A DNA stretch of 41,877 nucleotides, from positions 1-41,877 of the forward strand of contig NZ_BCRJ01000044.1 of assembly GCF_001552535.1 (NCBI RefSeq). Reading direction: 5' to 3'. Source of the DNA: Nocardioides jensenii JCM 1364 = NBRC 14755. GTDB taxonomy: Bacteria; Actinomycetota; Actinomycetes; Propionibacteriales; Nocardioidaceae. The notes beneath the pieces were generated by a model. The model did not search any database. It was given only the letters and a program-made list of their open reading frames with translations, and was not told where the DNA came from. The position numbers were made by a program, and so were the translations under genes. Positions 18,901-27,010 of the stretch are shown piece after piece (position 1 is the first letter of the stretch; the number at the start of each line of letters is the position of its first letter).

Positions 18901-20112
18901 TCAGGCGATCGGGCTCTCACCGAGGCTGACCGACTCCTGGTGCGTGGCGCCGGAGGCATCGGTCCACGAGATCTGCACCCGGTCGCCGGGCTCGTGGTCG
19001 GCGACGGCGGCGACCAGGGTCTCCGCCGAGGAGACGGGGGTGTCACCGACACGGGTGATGGTGTCACCGGCGGCCAGTCCGGCACCCGCGGCGGGCCCGT
19101 CCTCCTCCACGCCGGCCAGCGTGGCAGCGTCGGTCTGGGCGGACACCGAGACCCCGAGGAACGCGTTGGGCCCGATCTCGACGGTGCCCGACTCGTGGCC
19201 GCTCTCGATCTGGTCGGCCACGTCCATGGCCGTGTCGATCGGGACCACGTAGCTGCGGGTGCCGTCGGAGGCCGCGGCCGTCGTGATCCCGACGACCTCT
19301 CCCTCGGCGTCGTACGCCGGCCCGCCGCTGTAGCCACCCACCACGGGGGCGTCGGTGGCGATCAGCCCGGTGAGGTCCTCGGCATCACCCGTGCCCGGCC
19401 CGGTCTGGGCCGAGATCTTCTGGTCGAGACCGATCACGGTCCCGCCCAGGGCGGACAGGTGGCCCTGACCCTGAGCGTTTCCCACCGCGGTCACGGCGTC
19501 GGTGGTCGCGATGTCGTCGTCATCGGTGGCGACCGTGTCGAGACCGCTGGCGCCCTCAAGTCGGATCAGGGCGACGTCGGCTGACTCGTCGTGGCCGATC
19601 ACCGTCACCGGATAGGTCTCTCCGGTGGCCGCGACCGTCGCCTTGATGTCGGTCGCGCCGTGGACGACGTGGTAGTTGGTCAGGGCCACGCCGTCGGAGT
19701 CGATCACCATCGCGGTGCCGGCCCCGGAGCCGTCGGTCAGCGTGCTCTCGACCAGCAGCACGCCCTTGGTCTGGGCATCCGTGGCGGCTTCGCCGGTCGA
19801 CCGGCCGATCTGCTGCGGTTGCACCTGTCCCTGGTTGCCGTAGGGCCAGGCGTCGCCGCCGGCGATGTCGGAGTCGCCGGCCCCGGACAGGCCCGAGTCC
19901 GGAACGTCGGCCCCGGCCGACGGTGACGCACTCGCGCCCATCTGGGCGCCGTCGCCGGACCGTTCCACCAGCTGCCAGGTCAGGGGCACGGCGACGGCCG
20001 CGGAGAGCGTGGCGCCGGCGGCGAGACCCGCCACCACGGGTCGCCACCGGCGATGCGGCCTGCCGGTGCTCGGGGTCGGCGCGGACATCTGCGGCGGAAA
20101 GGAGGGCTCCAT
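18901..20112 (-). CDS. Membrane-anchored trypsin-like serine protease with PDZ domain (HtrA type)
   Basis: A 403-residue HtrA/DegP-like protease for extracytoplasmic quality control or signalling. There is a short cytoplasmic N-terminus, one membrane helix at about residues 25-48 (VVAGLAAGATLSAAVAVPL), and a low-complexity linker. The S1C protease domain has triad H148 (TNYHVVHG), D179 (ESADVALIRL) and S262 (GGYSGGPAYD; the family more often has GNSGGP). A PDZ domain covers about 308-395 (FLGVSVSA, then GPAAGAGLAAGDTITRVGDTPV). Two start codons are possible: 20112, or the internal ATG at 20088. Neither has a convincing Shine-Dalgarno sequence or leaderless -10 box. Convergent with metG. Confidence 0.87.
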   Translation of the reverse strand: MEPSFPPQMSAPTPSTGRPHRRWRPVVAGLAAGATLSAAVAVPLTWQLVERSGDGAQMGASASPSAGADVPDSGLSGAGDSDIAGGDAWPYGNQGQVQPQQIGRSTGEAATDAQTKGVLLVESTLTDGSGAGTAMVIDSDGVALTNYHVVHGATDIKATVAATGETYPVTVIGHDESADVALIRLEGASGLDTVATDDDDIATTDAVTAVGNAQGQGHLSALGGTVIGLDQKISAQTGPGTGDAEDLTGLIATDAPVVGGYSGGPAYDAEGEVVGITTAAASDGTRSYVVPIDTAMDVADQIESGHESGTVEIGPNAFLGVSVSAQTDAATLAGVEEDGPAAGAGLAAGDTITRVGDTPVSSAETLVAAVADHEPGDRVQISWTDASGATHQESVSLGESPIA

Positions 20113-20135
20113 GGAAGAGAGTCCATCGCGCCAAC

Positions 20136-20152
20136 CTCAAGAACTCTTCAGA
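20136..20152. promoter_or_regulatory. Possible 11-bp-spaced direct repeat upstream of htrA-like gene
   Basis: Two TCA-centred half-sites (TCAAG at 20137 and TCAGA at 20148) are 11 bp apart in the intergenic region shared with the LURP-one gene. The spacing is that of OmpR-type regulator sites. The match is short and may be chance. Confidence 0.2.
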
Positions 20153-20203
20153 AGAACCTGTGAGTTCGGTGTGGGTCCGGGTTTGTGGTGTCGCGCCGCT
20201 GGT

Positions 20204-20209
20204 TAGGCT
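20204..20209 (+). promoter_or_regulatory. -10 box, leaderless start of LURP-one gene
   Basis: TAGGCT followed by 7 nt and the ATG. The hexamer is identical to those of ettA and ndk. Confidence 0.6.
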
Positions 20210-20216
20210 CCGCATC

Positions 20217-20786
20217 ATGACAGCCGAGATGTACGTGCCCCAGTTCTTCGTCAAGCAGAAGGTCACCATGATGGTGAACCGCTACGAGATCATCGCCGCC
20301 AACCCCGACGGCTCCGAGGGCCAACTGATGGCGCTGGCCGAGCAGAAGCGCTTCGCGTTCAAGGAGCAGGTCACGTTCTTCTCCGACGCCGCCAAGACCC
20401 GCCCGGTCTTCGGCTTCAAGGCCCGCAAGAAGATCGACCTCAACGCCGGCTACGACGTGACCGACGAGAACGGCCAGCCGATCGGCTTCTTCCGCAAGGA
20501 CTTCAAGGCCAGCCTGTTCCGCTCCACCTTCCACGTCGAGGGCCCCGGCTTCGCCGGCACCGGCCAGGAGCGCAGCGGCCTCGTCGCGGTGCTGCGTCGC
20601 TTCACCGACGTGCCCTTCCTGCGCTTCCACTTCGACTTCACCGACACCGACGGCGCACCGCTGTTCGCCAGTGAGCGCAAGGCCTCCCTGCGCGACAAGT
20701 ACACCGTCACCGTGCCCGACCAACGCATCGACTTCCGGGTCGCGGCGGCGGTGGCGGTGGCGCTCGACGCGCTGATGGCGCGCTGA
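20217..20786 (+). CDS. LURP-one-related family protein
   Basis: A 189-residue protein of the LURP-one-related (Tubby/scramblase-like beta-barrel) family. Visible blocks: FFVKQKVTMMVNRYEI at the start, then FKEQVTFFSDAAKTRPVFGFKARKKIDLNAGYDV, IGFFRKDFKASLF, and a C-terminal SERKASLRDKYTVTVPD. The family is thought to bind lipids or membranes, but the bacterial function is unproven. The frame is open upstream, but the ATG is fixed by the TAGGCT box 7 nt before it and by family homology. The esterase gene starts 10 bp after its stop, so the two probably form an operon. Confidence 0.83.
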   Translation: MTAEMYVPQFFVKQKVTMMVNRYEIIAANPDGSEGQLMALAEQKRFAFKEQVTFFSDAAKTRPVFGFKARKKIDLNAGYDVTDENGQPIGFFRKDFKASLFRSTFHVEGPGFAGTGQERSGLVAVLRRFTDVPFLRFHFDFTDTDGAPLFASERKASLRDKYTVTVPDQRIDFRVAAAVAVALDALMAR

Positions 20787-20796
20787 CTCTCCACTG

Positions 20797-21720
20797 ATGG
20801 CGCTCTACCCCCAGGCGCGCCGGGCCATCGAGGCCCAGGCCGGCGTACAACCTGTCCATGATCCGTCGTACGACATCGCGACCGCGCGGGCCCAGTCCCG
20901 CGTGGTCGCGGCCAGTCAGCCGCGGGAGGACGTGGACGAGGTGCGCGACCTCGACGCCGGGGGAGTGCCCTGCCGGTACTACCGGCCGGCCGCTTCCACG
21001 CCCGGGCTCGTCGTGCACCTGCACGGCGGCGGCTTCGTGTTCAACGATGTCGACGTGCACGATGCGGCCGTCCGCCGGTTGGCGAACCGCAGCGGCCTCG
21101 CGGTGCTCAGCGTCGACTACCGCCGACCGCCCGAGCACCGGTTCCCCGCAGCGCCCGACGACGTCGACACGGTGCTCGCCTGGCTGGAACGGAACTTCCC
21201 GTTGGCGGGGCAGAGCTGGTTGACCGGCGACGACGAGGAACGGCGCGACAAGATCCCCGTCCTCGTGCACGGCGACAGTGCGGGTGCGAACCTCGCGCTG
21301 GTCGCAGCCCTGCGCCACCCGGGACGCTTCGCGGGCGTGGCGCTGATCTACCCGTTCCTCGACCCGACCGGCGGCTTCGAGTCCTATGGGACCGCGGCCG
21401 AAGGCTTCGACCGGCGCGAGGCGCAGTGGTACTGGCAGCAGTACGCCGCCACCGAGGCCGACTACACCGACCCCGATCTCGCGCCGTTGCTGGCGAAGAA
21501 CCTCAACACGTTGCCACCCACGCTGGTCGTCACTGCCGAGCACGACCCCCTGCGCGACGAGGGCGAGCACCTGGCCCACCTGCTGGCCGAGGCTGGGGTG
21601 AAGGTCGTGGCGAGCCGGCAGCTGGGCATGGTGCACGGCTTCTGGCGTCACCCCGACGCCTTCGACGCGGCGGAGCCGCTGACCCGTCAGGTCGCCGGGT
21701 TCCTGCGGATGCTGGTCTGA
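20797..21720 (+). CDS. Alpha/beta hydrolase esterase (hormone-sensitive lipase family)
   Basis: A 307-residue carboxylesterase of the HSL group, which hydrolyses short to medium acyl esters. The oxyanion motif HGGG is at 76-79 (VVHLHGGGFVF). The nucleophile is S161 in GDSAG, the acid is in AEHDPLRDEG and the base is the histidine of MVHGFWR. No signal peptide, so cytoplasmic. The gene follows the LURP-one gene by 10 bp and precedes rpiB by 13 bp. rpiB appears to have its own start signal. LipP sits in the equivalent mycobacterial neighbourhood but belongs to a different (beta-lactamase-like) esterase class, so I do not transfer the name. Confidence 0.87.
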   Translation: MALYPQARRAIEAQAGVQPVHDPSYDIATARAQSRVVAASQPREDVDEVRDLDAGGVPCRYYRPAASTPGLVVHLHGGGFVFNDVDVHDAAVRRLANRSGLAVLSVDYRRPPEHRFPAAPDDVDTVLAWLERNFPLAGQSWLTGDDEERRDKIPVLVHGDSAGANLALVAALRHPGRFAGVALIYPFLDPTGGFESYGTAAEGFDRREAQWYWQQYAATEADYTDPDLAPLLAKNLNTLPPTLVVTAEHDPLRDEGEHLAHLLAEAGVKVVASRQLGMVHGFWRHPDAFDAAEPLTRQVAGFLRMLV

Positions 21721-21726
21721 CAGAAT
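21721..21726 (+). promoter_or_regulatory. -10 box, leaderless start of rpiB
   Basis: CAGAAT begins directly after the esterase stop codon and ends 7 nt before the rpiB ATG. Confidence 0.5.
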
Positions 21727-21733
21727 TCGTCGC

Positions 21734-22255
21734 ATGCGCGTTCACCTCGGATCCGACCATGCCGGACTGGAACTCAAGGACCACCTGCTCAACTGGCTCG
21801 TCGAGTCGGGGCACGAGGTCGTCGACCACGGCCCGTTCGTCTACGACGCCCTCGATGACTACCCGGTCTTCTGCCTCCGGGCCGCCGAGGGCGTGGCCGC
21901 GGAGCGCGCCGAAGGCCAGGACAGCCTCGGCGTCGTGATCGGCGGCTCCGGCAACGGTGAGCAGATGGCCGCCAACAAGGTCAGGGGCATCCGCTCGGCC
22001 CTGGTCTGGTCGAAGGAGACCGCCGAGCTGGCGCGCGAGCACAACGACGCCAACGTCATCTCGGTCGGCGGCCGCATGCACACCGTCGACGAGATGACCT
22101 CGTTCATCGAGGCCTTCCTCTCGACCCCGTTCACTGGTGAGGAACGCCACGTGCGCCGCATCGCCCAGCTGTCGACGTACGAGATCGACGGCGAGCTTCC
22201 CCCGCTGCCCGAGTCCGCCCTGGGTGCCGGCCCGGGCGCGCCAGCGGATGCCTGA
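21734..22255 (+). CDS. rpiB: Ribose-5-phosphate isomerase B
   Basis: A 173-residue RpiB/LacAB-type isomerase that interconverts ribose 5-phosphate and ribulose 5-phosphate in the pentose phosphate pathway. It starts MRVHLGSDHAGLELK, with the phosphate-binding SDHAG. The active-site loop reads GGSGNGEQMAANKV, carrying E76 in place of the cysteine of the E. coli enzyme; the actinobacterial branch uses this glutamate as base. The C-terminal extension past about residue 150 (LSTYEIDGELPP) is also typical of actinobacteria. Its last 8 nt overlap the start of the glycosylase gene, so the pair is translationally coupled. Confidence 0.93.
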   Translation: MRVHLGSDHAGLELKDHLLNWLVESGHEVVDHGPFVYDALDDYPVFCLRAAEGVAAERAEGQDSLGVVIGGSGNGEQMAANKVRGIRSALVWSKETAELAREHNDANVISVGGRMHTVDEMTSFIEAFLSTPFTGEERHVRRIAQLSTYEIDGELPPLPESALGAGPGAPADA

Positions 22256-23096
22256 GGGGCACACCCTCCGCAAGCTGGCCAACGATCTGCACGACGCCTT
22301 CGCCGGCCGCCCGGTGCGGGTGCAGAGTCCGACCGGCCGCTCCGCCGCGGACGCAGCGGTGCTCGACGGCGCCGTTCTCGTCGAGGCGGACAGCGTCGGC
22401 AAGCACCTCTTCGTCGAGTTCGAGGGTGAGCGGTTCATCCACGTGCACCTCGGCCTGATCGGCAAGTTCGACGTCGCAGCCCAGGTGGCCGCGATCCCGC
22501 ATCCGCAGGGTCAGGTGCGGCTGAGGATCTTCGCCGGCGGCGAGCACCCGGCGTACGCCGACCTGCGGGGCGCGACCCAGTGCGAGTTGCTCGGACCCGA
22601 CGGACGCGATGCGGTCGTGGCGAAGCTGGGGCCCGACCCGTTGCGCGCCGACGCCGACCCGGAGCGGGCCTGGCGGCGGATCACGAGCAGCCACCGCCCG
22701 ATCGGCGACCTGCTGATGGACCAGGCCGTGCTCGCGGGAGTCGGCAACGTCTACCGCGCGGAGGTGCTGTTCCGGCACCGCATGCACCCCTTGCGCCCCG
22801 GGAACACCCTGCGGCACGGACAGTTCCTCGCGATCTGGGAGGACCTGGTCGCGCTGATGTCCGTGGGGGTGGTCAGCGGGCGCATCGACACCGTCCGTCC
22901 CGAGCACGAACCCCAGGCGATGGGGCGTGATCCGCGCAAAGACGACCACGGGGGAGAGGTCTACGTCTACCGTCGTACCGGTCAGGCATGCCATGTGTGT
23001 GGTTCGCGGGTCCGGACCGAGGAGCTCGTGGGGCGCAACTCGTTCTGGTGTCCTCGCTGTCAACCGCGGTTCCGCTCACGCGCTGGCCTAAAGTAG
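22248..23096 (+). CDS. Fpg/Nei-family DNA glycosylase (endonuclease VIII type)
   Basis: A 282-residue base-excision repair enzyme that removes oxidised bases and nicks the abasic site. The catalytic N-terminus MPEGHTLRK gives P2 (the Schiff-base nucleophile after Met removal) and E3. The helix-two-turn-helix segment is around IGDLLMDQAVLAGVGNVYRAE. The C-terminal zinc finger is CHVCGSRVRTEELVGRNSFWC followed by PRC. The MPEGHT start and the finger spacing fit the Nei1-like actinobacterial enzymes (Rv2464c type) better than true Fpg. Its ATG lies inside the end of rpiB (8-nt overlap), an arrangement that also exists in mycobacteria. Confidence 0.92.
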   Translation: MPEGHTLRKLANDLHDAFAGRPVRVQSPTGRSAADAAVLDGAVLVEADSVGKHLFVEFEGERFIHVHLGLIGKFDVAAQVAAIPHPQGQVRLRIFAGGEHPAYADLRGATQCELLGPDGRDAVVAKLGPDPLRADADPERAWRRITSSHRPIGDLLMDQAVLAGVGNVYRAEVLFRHRMHPLRPGNTLRHGQFLAIWEDLVALMSVGVVSGRIDTVRPEHEPQAMGRDPRKDDHGGEVYVYRRTGQACHVCGSRVRTEELVGRNSFWCPRCQPRFRSRAGLK

Positions 23097-23137
23097 GGCG
23101 CAATTAGTTTGTTCGACTCTCCAGACAGGAGGAACCG

Positions 23138-24229
23138 GTGGCCCAGTCCGGTCAGCCCGTCCTGATGAGGCGGGTCCGGCGCAGATGGGCACGCTGGCGG
23201 CGGAGCGGCTTGGCGACGTCGAACCTGGCGCTGGTCGGCCTGATCGCGTTGACGCTGACCTGCGCTGTCCTCTTCTGGCTGGCGCCCGAGATGTGGCCGC
23301 TGACGTTGGTCGTGCTGCCGATGTATCTCGGCGGGCTGTTCCTGGGTCCCCGCCAGCTGCCGTGGTTCGTGGTCTCGGTGCTGGCCGTGCTCGCCTTCGC
23401 GGTCACCCGGCAGGAGCTGTCCCCTCGGCTGGTCATCGGGGTCGTGGTGCTGTTTCTGCTCGGCTTCATCACCTTGATGTCCTCGTTCCGGCGCTCGCGG
23501 CTCGGGGTGGCCGGCGCCCAGGGGGAGTCGATGCTGGTCGACCTGCGCGACCGCATCCTCAGTCAGGGGCGGCTCCCCGACCTGCCCGCGAACTGGTATG
23601 CCGAGTCGGCGCTGCGCTCCGCCGGCGGCTCCCCGTTCGCGGGGGACTTCGTGGTGGCGTCGAGGCGCGAGAACGACTCCCGCCTCGACTTCGTGGTCGT
23701 CGACGTCTCCGGCAAGGGCGAGGACGCCGGCACCCGCGCGCTGCTGCTCTCCGGCGCGTTCGGCGGCCTGCTGACCGCCCTCACCGCCGAGGAGTTCCTC
23801 CCGGCCGCCAACGACTACCTGCTGCGACAGAACTGGGACGAGGGGTTCGCCACCGCTGTCCACCTCACCGTCGACCTGGACAGCGGCGACTTCGCCGTGC
23901 GTACGGCGGGCCACCCGCCGGCCGTGCAGATGCTGGCCGGGTCCGGCAAGTGGATCGTGCACGAGTCCGAGGGCCCGATCCTGGGAGTGATCCCCGGGGC
24001 CGACTTCAGCGTCGTCCGTGGCCGGATCCGTTCGGGCGACGCGGTCCTGCTCTACACCGACGGGTTGGTGGAGACCCCGACCCGGGAGCTGAGCCTGGGC
24101 ATCGACAAATTGCAGGGCCAGGGCGAACGACTGCTGCGCAGTGGTTTCGACAACGCGGCCCGGAGGCTGATCGAGTCGCTCGGCTCGCGTCAGGACGACC
24201 GTGCCCTCCTGCTGCTGCACCGCCGCTGA
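23138..24229 (+). CDS. Membrane-bound PP2C/SpoIIE-type serine phosphatase
   Basis: A 363-residue protein. A basic N-terminus (MRRVRRRWARWRRS) is followed by four hydrophobic helices between about residues 29 and 125 (NLALVGLIALTLTCAVLFWL, LTLVVLPMYLGGLFL, WFVVSVLAVLAFAV, LVIGVVVLFLLGFITL). The cytoplasmic SpoIIE phosphatase domain carries the metal-binding aspartates: GDFVVASR, VVDVSGKGEDAG, AGHPPAVQML, LLYTDGLVETP and DDRALLLL. Such proteins dephosphorylate anti-anti-sigma factors in partner-switching networks. No partner gene is adjacent, and the SigE-type sigma factor at 1.6 kb is not a known partner type. The GTG follows AGGAGG at ideal spacing. Confidence 0.88.
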   Translation: MAQSGQPVLMRRVRRRWARWRRSGLATSNLALVGLIALTLTCAVLFWLAPEMWPLTLVVLPMYLGGLFLGPRQLPWFVVSVLAVLAFAVTRQELSPRLVIGVVVLFLLGFITLMSSFRRSRLGVAGAQGESMLVDLRDRILSQGRLPDLPANWYAESALRSAGGSPFAGDFVVASRRENDSRLDFVVVDVSGKGEDAGTRALLLSGAFGGLLTALTAEEFLPAANDYLLRQNWDEGFATAVHLTVDLDSGDFAVRTAGHPPAVQMLAGSGKWIVHESEGPILGVIPGADFSVVRGRIRSGDAVLLYTDGLVETPTRELSLGIDKLQGQGERLLRSGFDNAARRLIESLGSRQDDRALLLLHRR

Positions 24230-24319
24230 TCCCGGATTCGCGCCGAGCCGTTTGCGGCGGGCACCTGATTGGGAGCCGCGCCCGCGCGTGTGGCACCATG
24301 ACACCGCACAAATGTGCGC

Positions 24320-24393
24320 GCGGATGTAGCTCAATGGTAGAGCCTCAGTCTTCCAAACTGATTACGCGGGTTCGATTCCCGTCATCCGCTCCA
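24320..24393 (+). tRNA. tRNA-Gly (anticodon TCC)
   Basis: A complete cloverleaf. The 7-bp acceptor stem GCGGATG/CATCCGC, D stem GCTC/GAGC, anticodon stem TCAGT/ACTGA and T arm around GGTTCGATTCC are all present. The anticodon loop CTTCCAA gives TCC at 24352-24354. The discriminator is T and the terminal CCA is encoded (24391-24393). tRNA-Pro follows 33 nt later, so the two are probably co-transcribed. Confidence 0.95.
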
Positions 24394-24426
24394 AGTGCCT
24401 GGAGGTTTGTCCCGAGGGCCACTTGG

Positions 24427-24499
24427 CGGGGCGTAGCGTAGTGGCTAGCGCGCCTGCTTTGGGAGCAGGAGATCGCAGGTTCGAGTCCTGTCGCCCCGA
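24427..24499 (+). tRNA. tRNA-Pro (anticodon TGG)
   Basis: A complete cloverleaf. The 7-bp acceptor stem CGGGGCG/CGCCCCG, D stem GCGT/GCGC, anticodon stem CCTGC/GCAGG and T loop TTCGAGT are present. The loop TTTGGGA gives anticodon TGG at 24460-24462. The discriminator is A. CCA is not encoded (CAG follows), unlike the neighbouring tRNA-Gly. The tig start codon is 49 nt downstream. Confidence 0.95.
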
Positions 24500-24548
24500 C
24501 AGTTGTTCCCTGCATCCGCACCATCCCCTGACACCTGAGGAGAAACCT

Positions 24549-25943
24549 GTGAAGAGCGCCGTCGAGACCTTGAGCCCGACCCGGGCCAAGCTGACCGTCG
24601 AGGTGCCCTTCGAGGAGCTCAAGCCGAGCCTCGACGCGGCGTACAAGAAGATCGCTCAGCAGATCAACGTCCCCGGCTTCCGCCGTGGCAAGGTCCCGGC
24701 CGCGGTCATCGACCGCCAGGTCGGTCGTGGCGCGGTCCTCGACGAGGCCATCAACGAGGTGCTTCCCAAGAAGTACATCGAGGCCCTCCAGGAGAACAAC
24801 CTCGAGCCGCTTGCCCAGCCCGAGATCGAGGTGACCAAGCTCGAGGACAACGAGACCCTCGAGTTCACCGCCGAGGTCGACGTGAAGCCCGAGATCGAGG
24901 TGCCCGCCTACGACGGCGTCGAGGCCAAGGTCGAGGACCTCGCGGTCAGCGACGCCGACGTCGAGGAGCAGGTCCAGGCCCTTCGTGAGCGCTTCGGCAC
25001 CCTGAAGACCGTGGAGCGCGCGGCCGCCGACGGCGACTTCGTGACCCTGGACCTCAAGGCCAGCAAGGACGGCGAGGTGCTCGAGGGCGCCGAGGTGACC
25101 GGCATGTCCTACCAGGTCGGTCGCGGCGGCATGCTCGACGGACTCGACGAGGCGCTGGTCGGCATGGCTGCCGACGAGACCAAGAACTTCTCCTCCGAGC
25201 TGGTCGGTGGCGACCTTGTCGGCGAGCCCGTCGACGTCGAGGTCACCGTCGGTCAGGTGCAGGAGCAGGAGCTGCCCGAGGTCGACGACGAGTTCGCCCA
25301 GCTGGCTTCGGAGTTCGACACCGTCGAGGAGTTCAACGCCGACGTGCGTGAGCGCCTGACCCGCGGCAAGCGCCTCGAGCAGGCCGCCGAGGCCCGTGAC
25401 GCCGTCCTGGAGAAGCTGCTCGAGCAGGTCTCGATCCCGCTGCCCGAGACCCTGGTCACCGAGGAGCTCAACGCCCGGCGCCAGAACGTCGAGCAGCAGC
25501 TGGTCTACTCGGGCCTGACCATGGAGAAGTACCTCGAGGACGAGAAGCAGACCGTCGAGGAGTTCGAGGCCGACCTCGACCGCCGCGTCCGCGACGCCGT
25601 GACCGCGCAGTTCATCCTCGACGAGGTCGCGAAGAAGGAGGAGCTCGGCGTCGACCAGCAGGAGCTCTCCGAGCACCTGATCCGTCGTGCGCAGCAGTCC
25701 GGCCAGGACCCGCAGGAGTTCGCGAACCACATGTTCGAGCACAACCACATCCCGGACCTCGTCCAGGAGATCCTGCGCGGCAAGGCGCTGGCCACGATCG
25801 TCGAGTCGGCGGTCGTCAAGGATGCCTCCGGCAACGTGGTCGAGCTGAAGAACCTGCGCCCCGACGGCACCATCGGTGAGCCCGAGGCCGAGGTCGTGGC
25901 CGAGGAGACCGAGCCCGAGACCGCGGAGACCGACGAGGCCTGA
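24549..25943 (+). CDS. tig: Trigger factor (ribosome-associated chaperone and prolyl isomerase)
   Basis: A 464-residue trigger factor that binds at the ribosomal exit tunnel and folds nascent chains. The N-terminal ribosome-docking signature is GFRRGK at 43-48. The FKBP-type PPIase domain covers about 155-240 (DGDFVTLDLKASKDGEVLEG). The C-terminal helical cradle follows (ERLTRGKRLEQAAEARDAVL). The tail is strongly acidic (EAEVVAEETEPETAETDEA). The start is GTG, preceded by GAGGAGA (Shine-Dalgarno). Length is normal. It lies directly after the two tRNA genes and ends at a strong terminator. It would normally be followed closely by clpP in actinobacteria, but here a lipase cassette intervenes. 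Confidence 0.95.
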   Translation: MKSAVETLSPTRAKLTVEVPFEELKPSLDAAYKKIAQQINVPGFRRGKVPAAVIDRQVGRGAVLDEAINEVLPKKYIEALQENNLEPLAQPEIEVTKLEDNETLEFTAEVDVKPEIEVPAYDGVEAKVEDLAVSDADVEEQVQALRERFGTLKTVERAAADGDFVTLDLKASKDGEVLEGAEVTGMSYQVGRGGMLDGLDEALVGMAADETKNFSSELVGGDLVGEPVDVEVTVGQVQEQELPEVDDEFAQLASEFDTVEEFNADVRERLTRGKRLEQAAEARDAVLEKLLEQVSIPLPETLVTEELNARRQNVEQQLVYSGLTMEKYLEDEKQTVEEFEADLDRRVRDAVTAQFILDEVAKKEELGVDQQELSEHLIRRAQQSGQDPQEFANHMFEHNHIPDLVQEILRGKALATIVESAVVKDASGNVVELKNLRPDGTIGEPEAEVVAEETEPETAETDEA

Positions 25944-25982
25944 TCATCGTGGCCCGGCCTGACTCGGCCTGACTCGTTCGAG

Positions 25983-26013
25983 GCGCCCCCGACGGAACCA
26001 TCGTCGGGGGCGC
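25983..26013 (+). terminator. Terminator hairpin after tig
   Basis: A perfect 12-bp GC-rich stem (25983-25994 with 26002-26013), loop GAACCAT, followed by TTCT. It lies 40 nt past the tig stop and upstream of the next promoter. Confidence 0.8.
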
Positions 26014-26064
26014 TTCTGCGTCTCGTTCCGGCGTGGTCGGTTGGAGAGTCGCGTCCCCACCACG

Positions 26065-26070
26065 CAGACT
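26065..26070 (+). promoter_or_regulatory. -10 box before lipase-like pseudoenzyme gene
   Basis: CAGACT ends 6 nt before a GTG. It supports the GTG at 26077 rather than an upstream TTG at 26041. Confidence 0.4.
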
Positions 26071-26076
26071 GCATGC

Positions 26077-26949
26077 GTGAGCTCGTCGTCGGTGGTCGCC
26101 GCCCCCCTGCGCCTGTGGCGCCTGCTCGGTCTGGGCCGGTCGCCGTTGGCGCTCGCCGTGCCGCTGGTGCGCCTCGGATCGCGCTCGGCTGCCCCGGACC
26201 TCGCTCCGGTCTCCATCCGCTCGGCCGGCCAGGACGTGCCTGCCGACCCGGTCTCGCTGGAGCGCGCCTTCCCGCACGCCACCGATCGCATCGTGGTCCT
26301 GCTGCCGGGGGCCGACGAGGACGAGTCCGTCTGGCAGCAGCACCTCGACCAGGTCGGTGGCACCTACGCCAGTCGACTCTCCTCCCTGCTCGACTGGACG
26401 CCGGTGCACCTGCGGGCGGCGTCCGGGTCCGGCGTCGACGTCGCGGCCACGCTCCAGGCGCTGGTCGACGGGTGGCCCGGCGACGTACGCCGGATCGCCC
26501 TGGTCGGCCACGGACACGGGGGACTGGTGCTGCGAGCCGCGTGCGCGGTGCGCAGCCTGACCGCCCGGCCCTGGCAGGACCTGGTTGGCGACATGGTGCT
26601 GCTCGGCACACCGCACCTGGTGGTGCCGGCCGGTCGCGCGCTCCTTCCCGCCGCCCGTGCCGTGGACGAGGAGCTGGCCGGGATCGTGACCGATGACCTG
26701 GTCGACGCGGACGCCGAGCCGCTGCCCGGCGTGCGGTGCGTCGTGGTGACTCCTCACACCCGGCTCCAGCAGAGCCGCCTCGGCGGGCTCGTCGGCGGCC
26801 TGGTCTGGTGGCGGCACCGACTGCCCCTGCGTCCTCGGCGAGCCCGGGCGCTGTTCCCCTCGGCGACGCTGCACCACGTGCCGACCCATGAGATCAGCCT
26901 GGCCAACCACCCCGACGTGCACCAGGCGCTGCTGGCCTGGCTGGAATGA
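26077..26949 (+). CDS. Lipase-like alpha/beta hydrolase fold protein lacking the serine nucleophile
   Basis: A 290-residue protein, clearly a paralogue of the next gene product. Shared blocks include AFPxATxRI near 65-72, DxVxGTYA near 92-98, RRIALVGHxxGGL near 139-150, RAACAV and NHPDVH near the C-terminus. The nucleophile elbow here reads GHGHG (144-148), while the paralogue has GHSMG: the catalytic serine is replaced by glycine (G146). The oxyanion HG is also changed to PG (77-78). The catalytic-histidine segment is retained only in altered form (PTHEISLANHP). It lacks about 90 N-terminal residues of the paralogue. It is therefore probably not a hydrolase and may be a binding or regulatory pseudoenzyme, or decaying. 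The reading frame is intact with normal codon use. The start is uncertain (GTG 26077 or TTG 26041). Confidence 0.75.
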   Translation: MSSSSVVAAPLRLWRLLGLGRSPLALAVPLVRLGSRSAAPDLAPVSIRSAGQDVPADPVSLERAFPHATDRIVVLLPGADEDESVWQQHLDQVGGTYASRLSSLLDWTPVHLRAASGSGVDVAATLQALVDGWPGDVRRIALVGHGHGGLVLRAACAVRSLTARPWQDLVGDMVLLGTPHLVVPAGRALLPAARAVDEELAGIVTDDLVDADAEPLPGVRCVVVTPHTRLQQSRLGGLVGGLVWWRHRLPLRPRRARALFPSATLHHVPTHEISLANHPDVHQALLAWLE

Positions 26950-26981
26950 GCCCGGCTGATGGCCACGTGGTCGGGATCATG

Positions 26982-27010
26982 CTGACTTGTTGAGTGAACA
27001 GGCGTACACT
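26982..27010 (+). promoter_or_regulatory. Candidate promoter of the lipase-SRPBCC operon
   Basis: CTGACT (26982-26987) and TACACT (27005-27010) are spaced by 17 nt, a good -35/-10 pair. Transcription would begin near 27017, leaving a leader of about 30 nt with a Shine-Dalgarno sequence, unlike the leaderless genes around it. The whole promoter lies inside the inverted repeat described separately. Confidence 0.5.
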
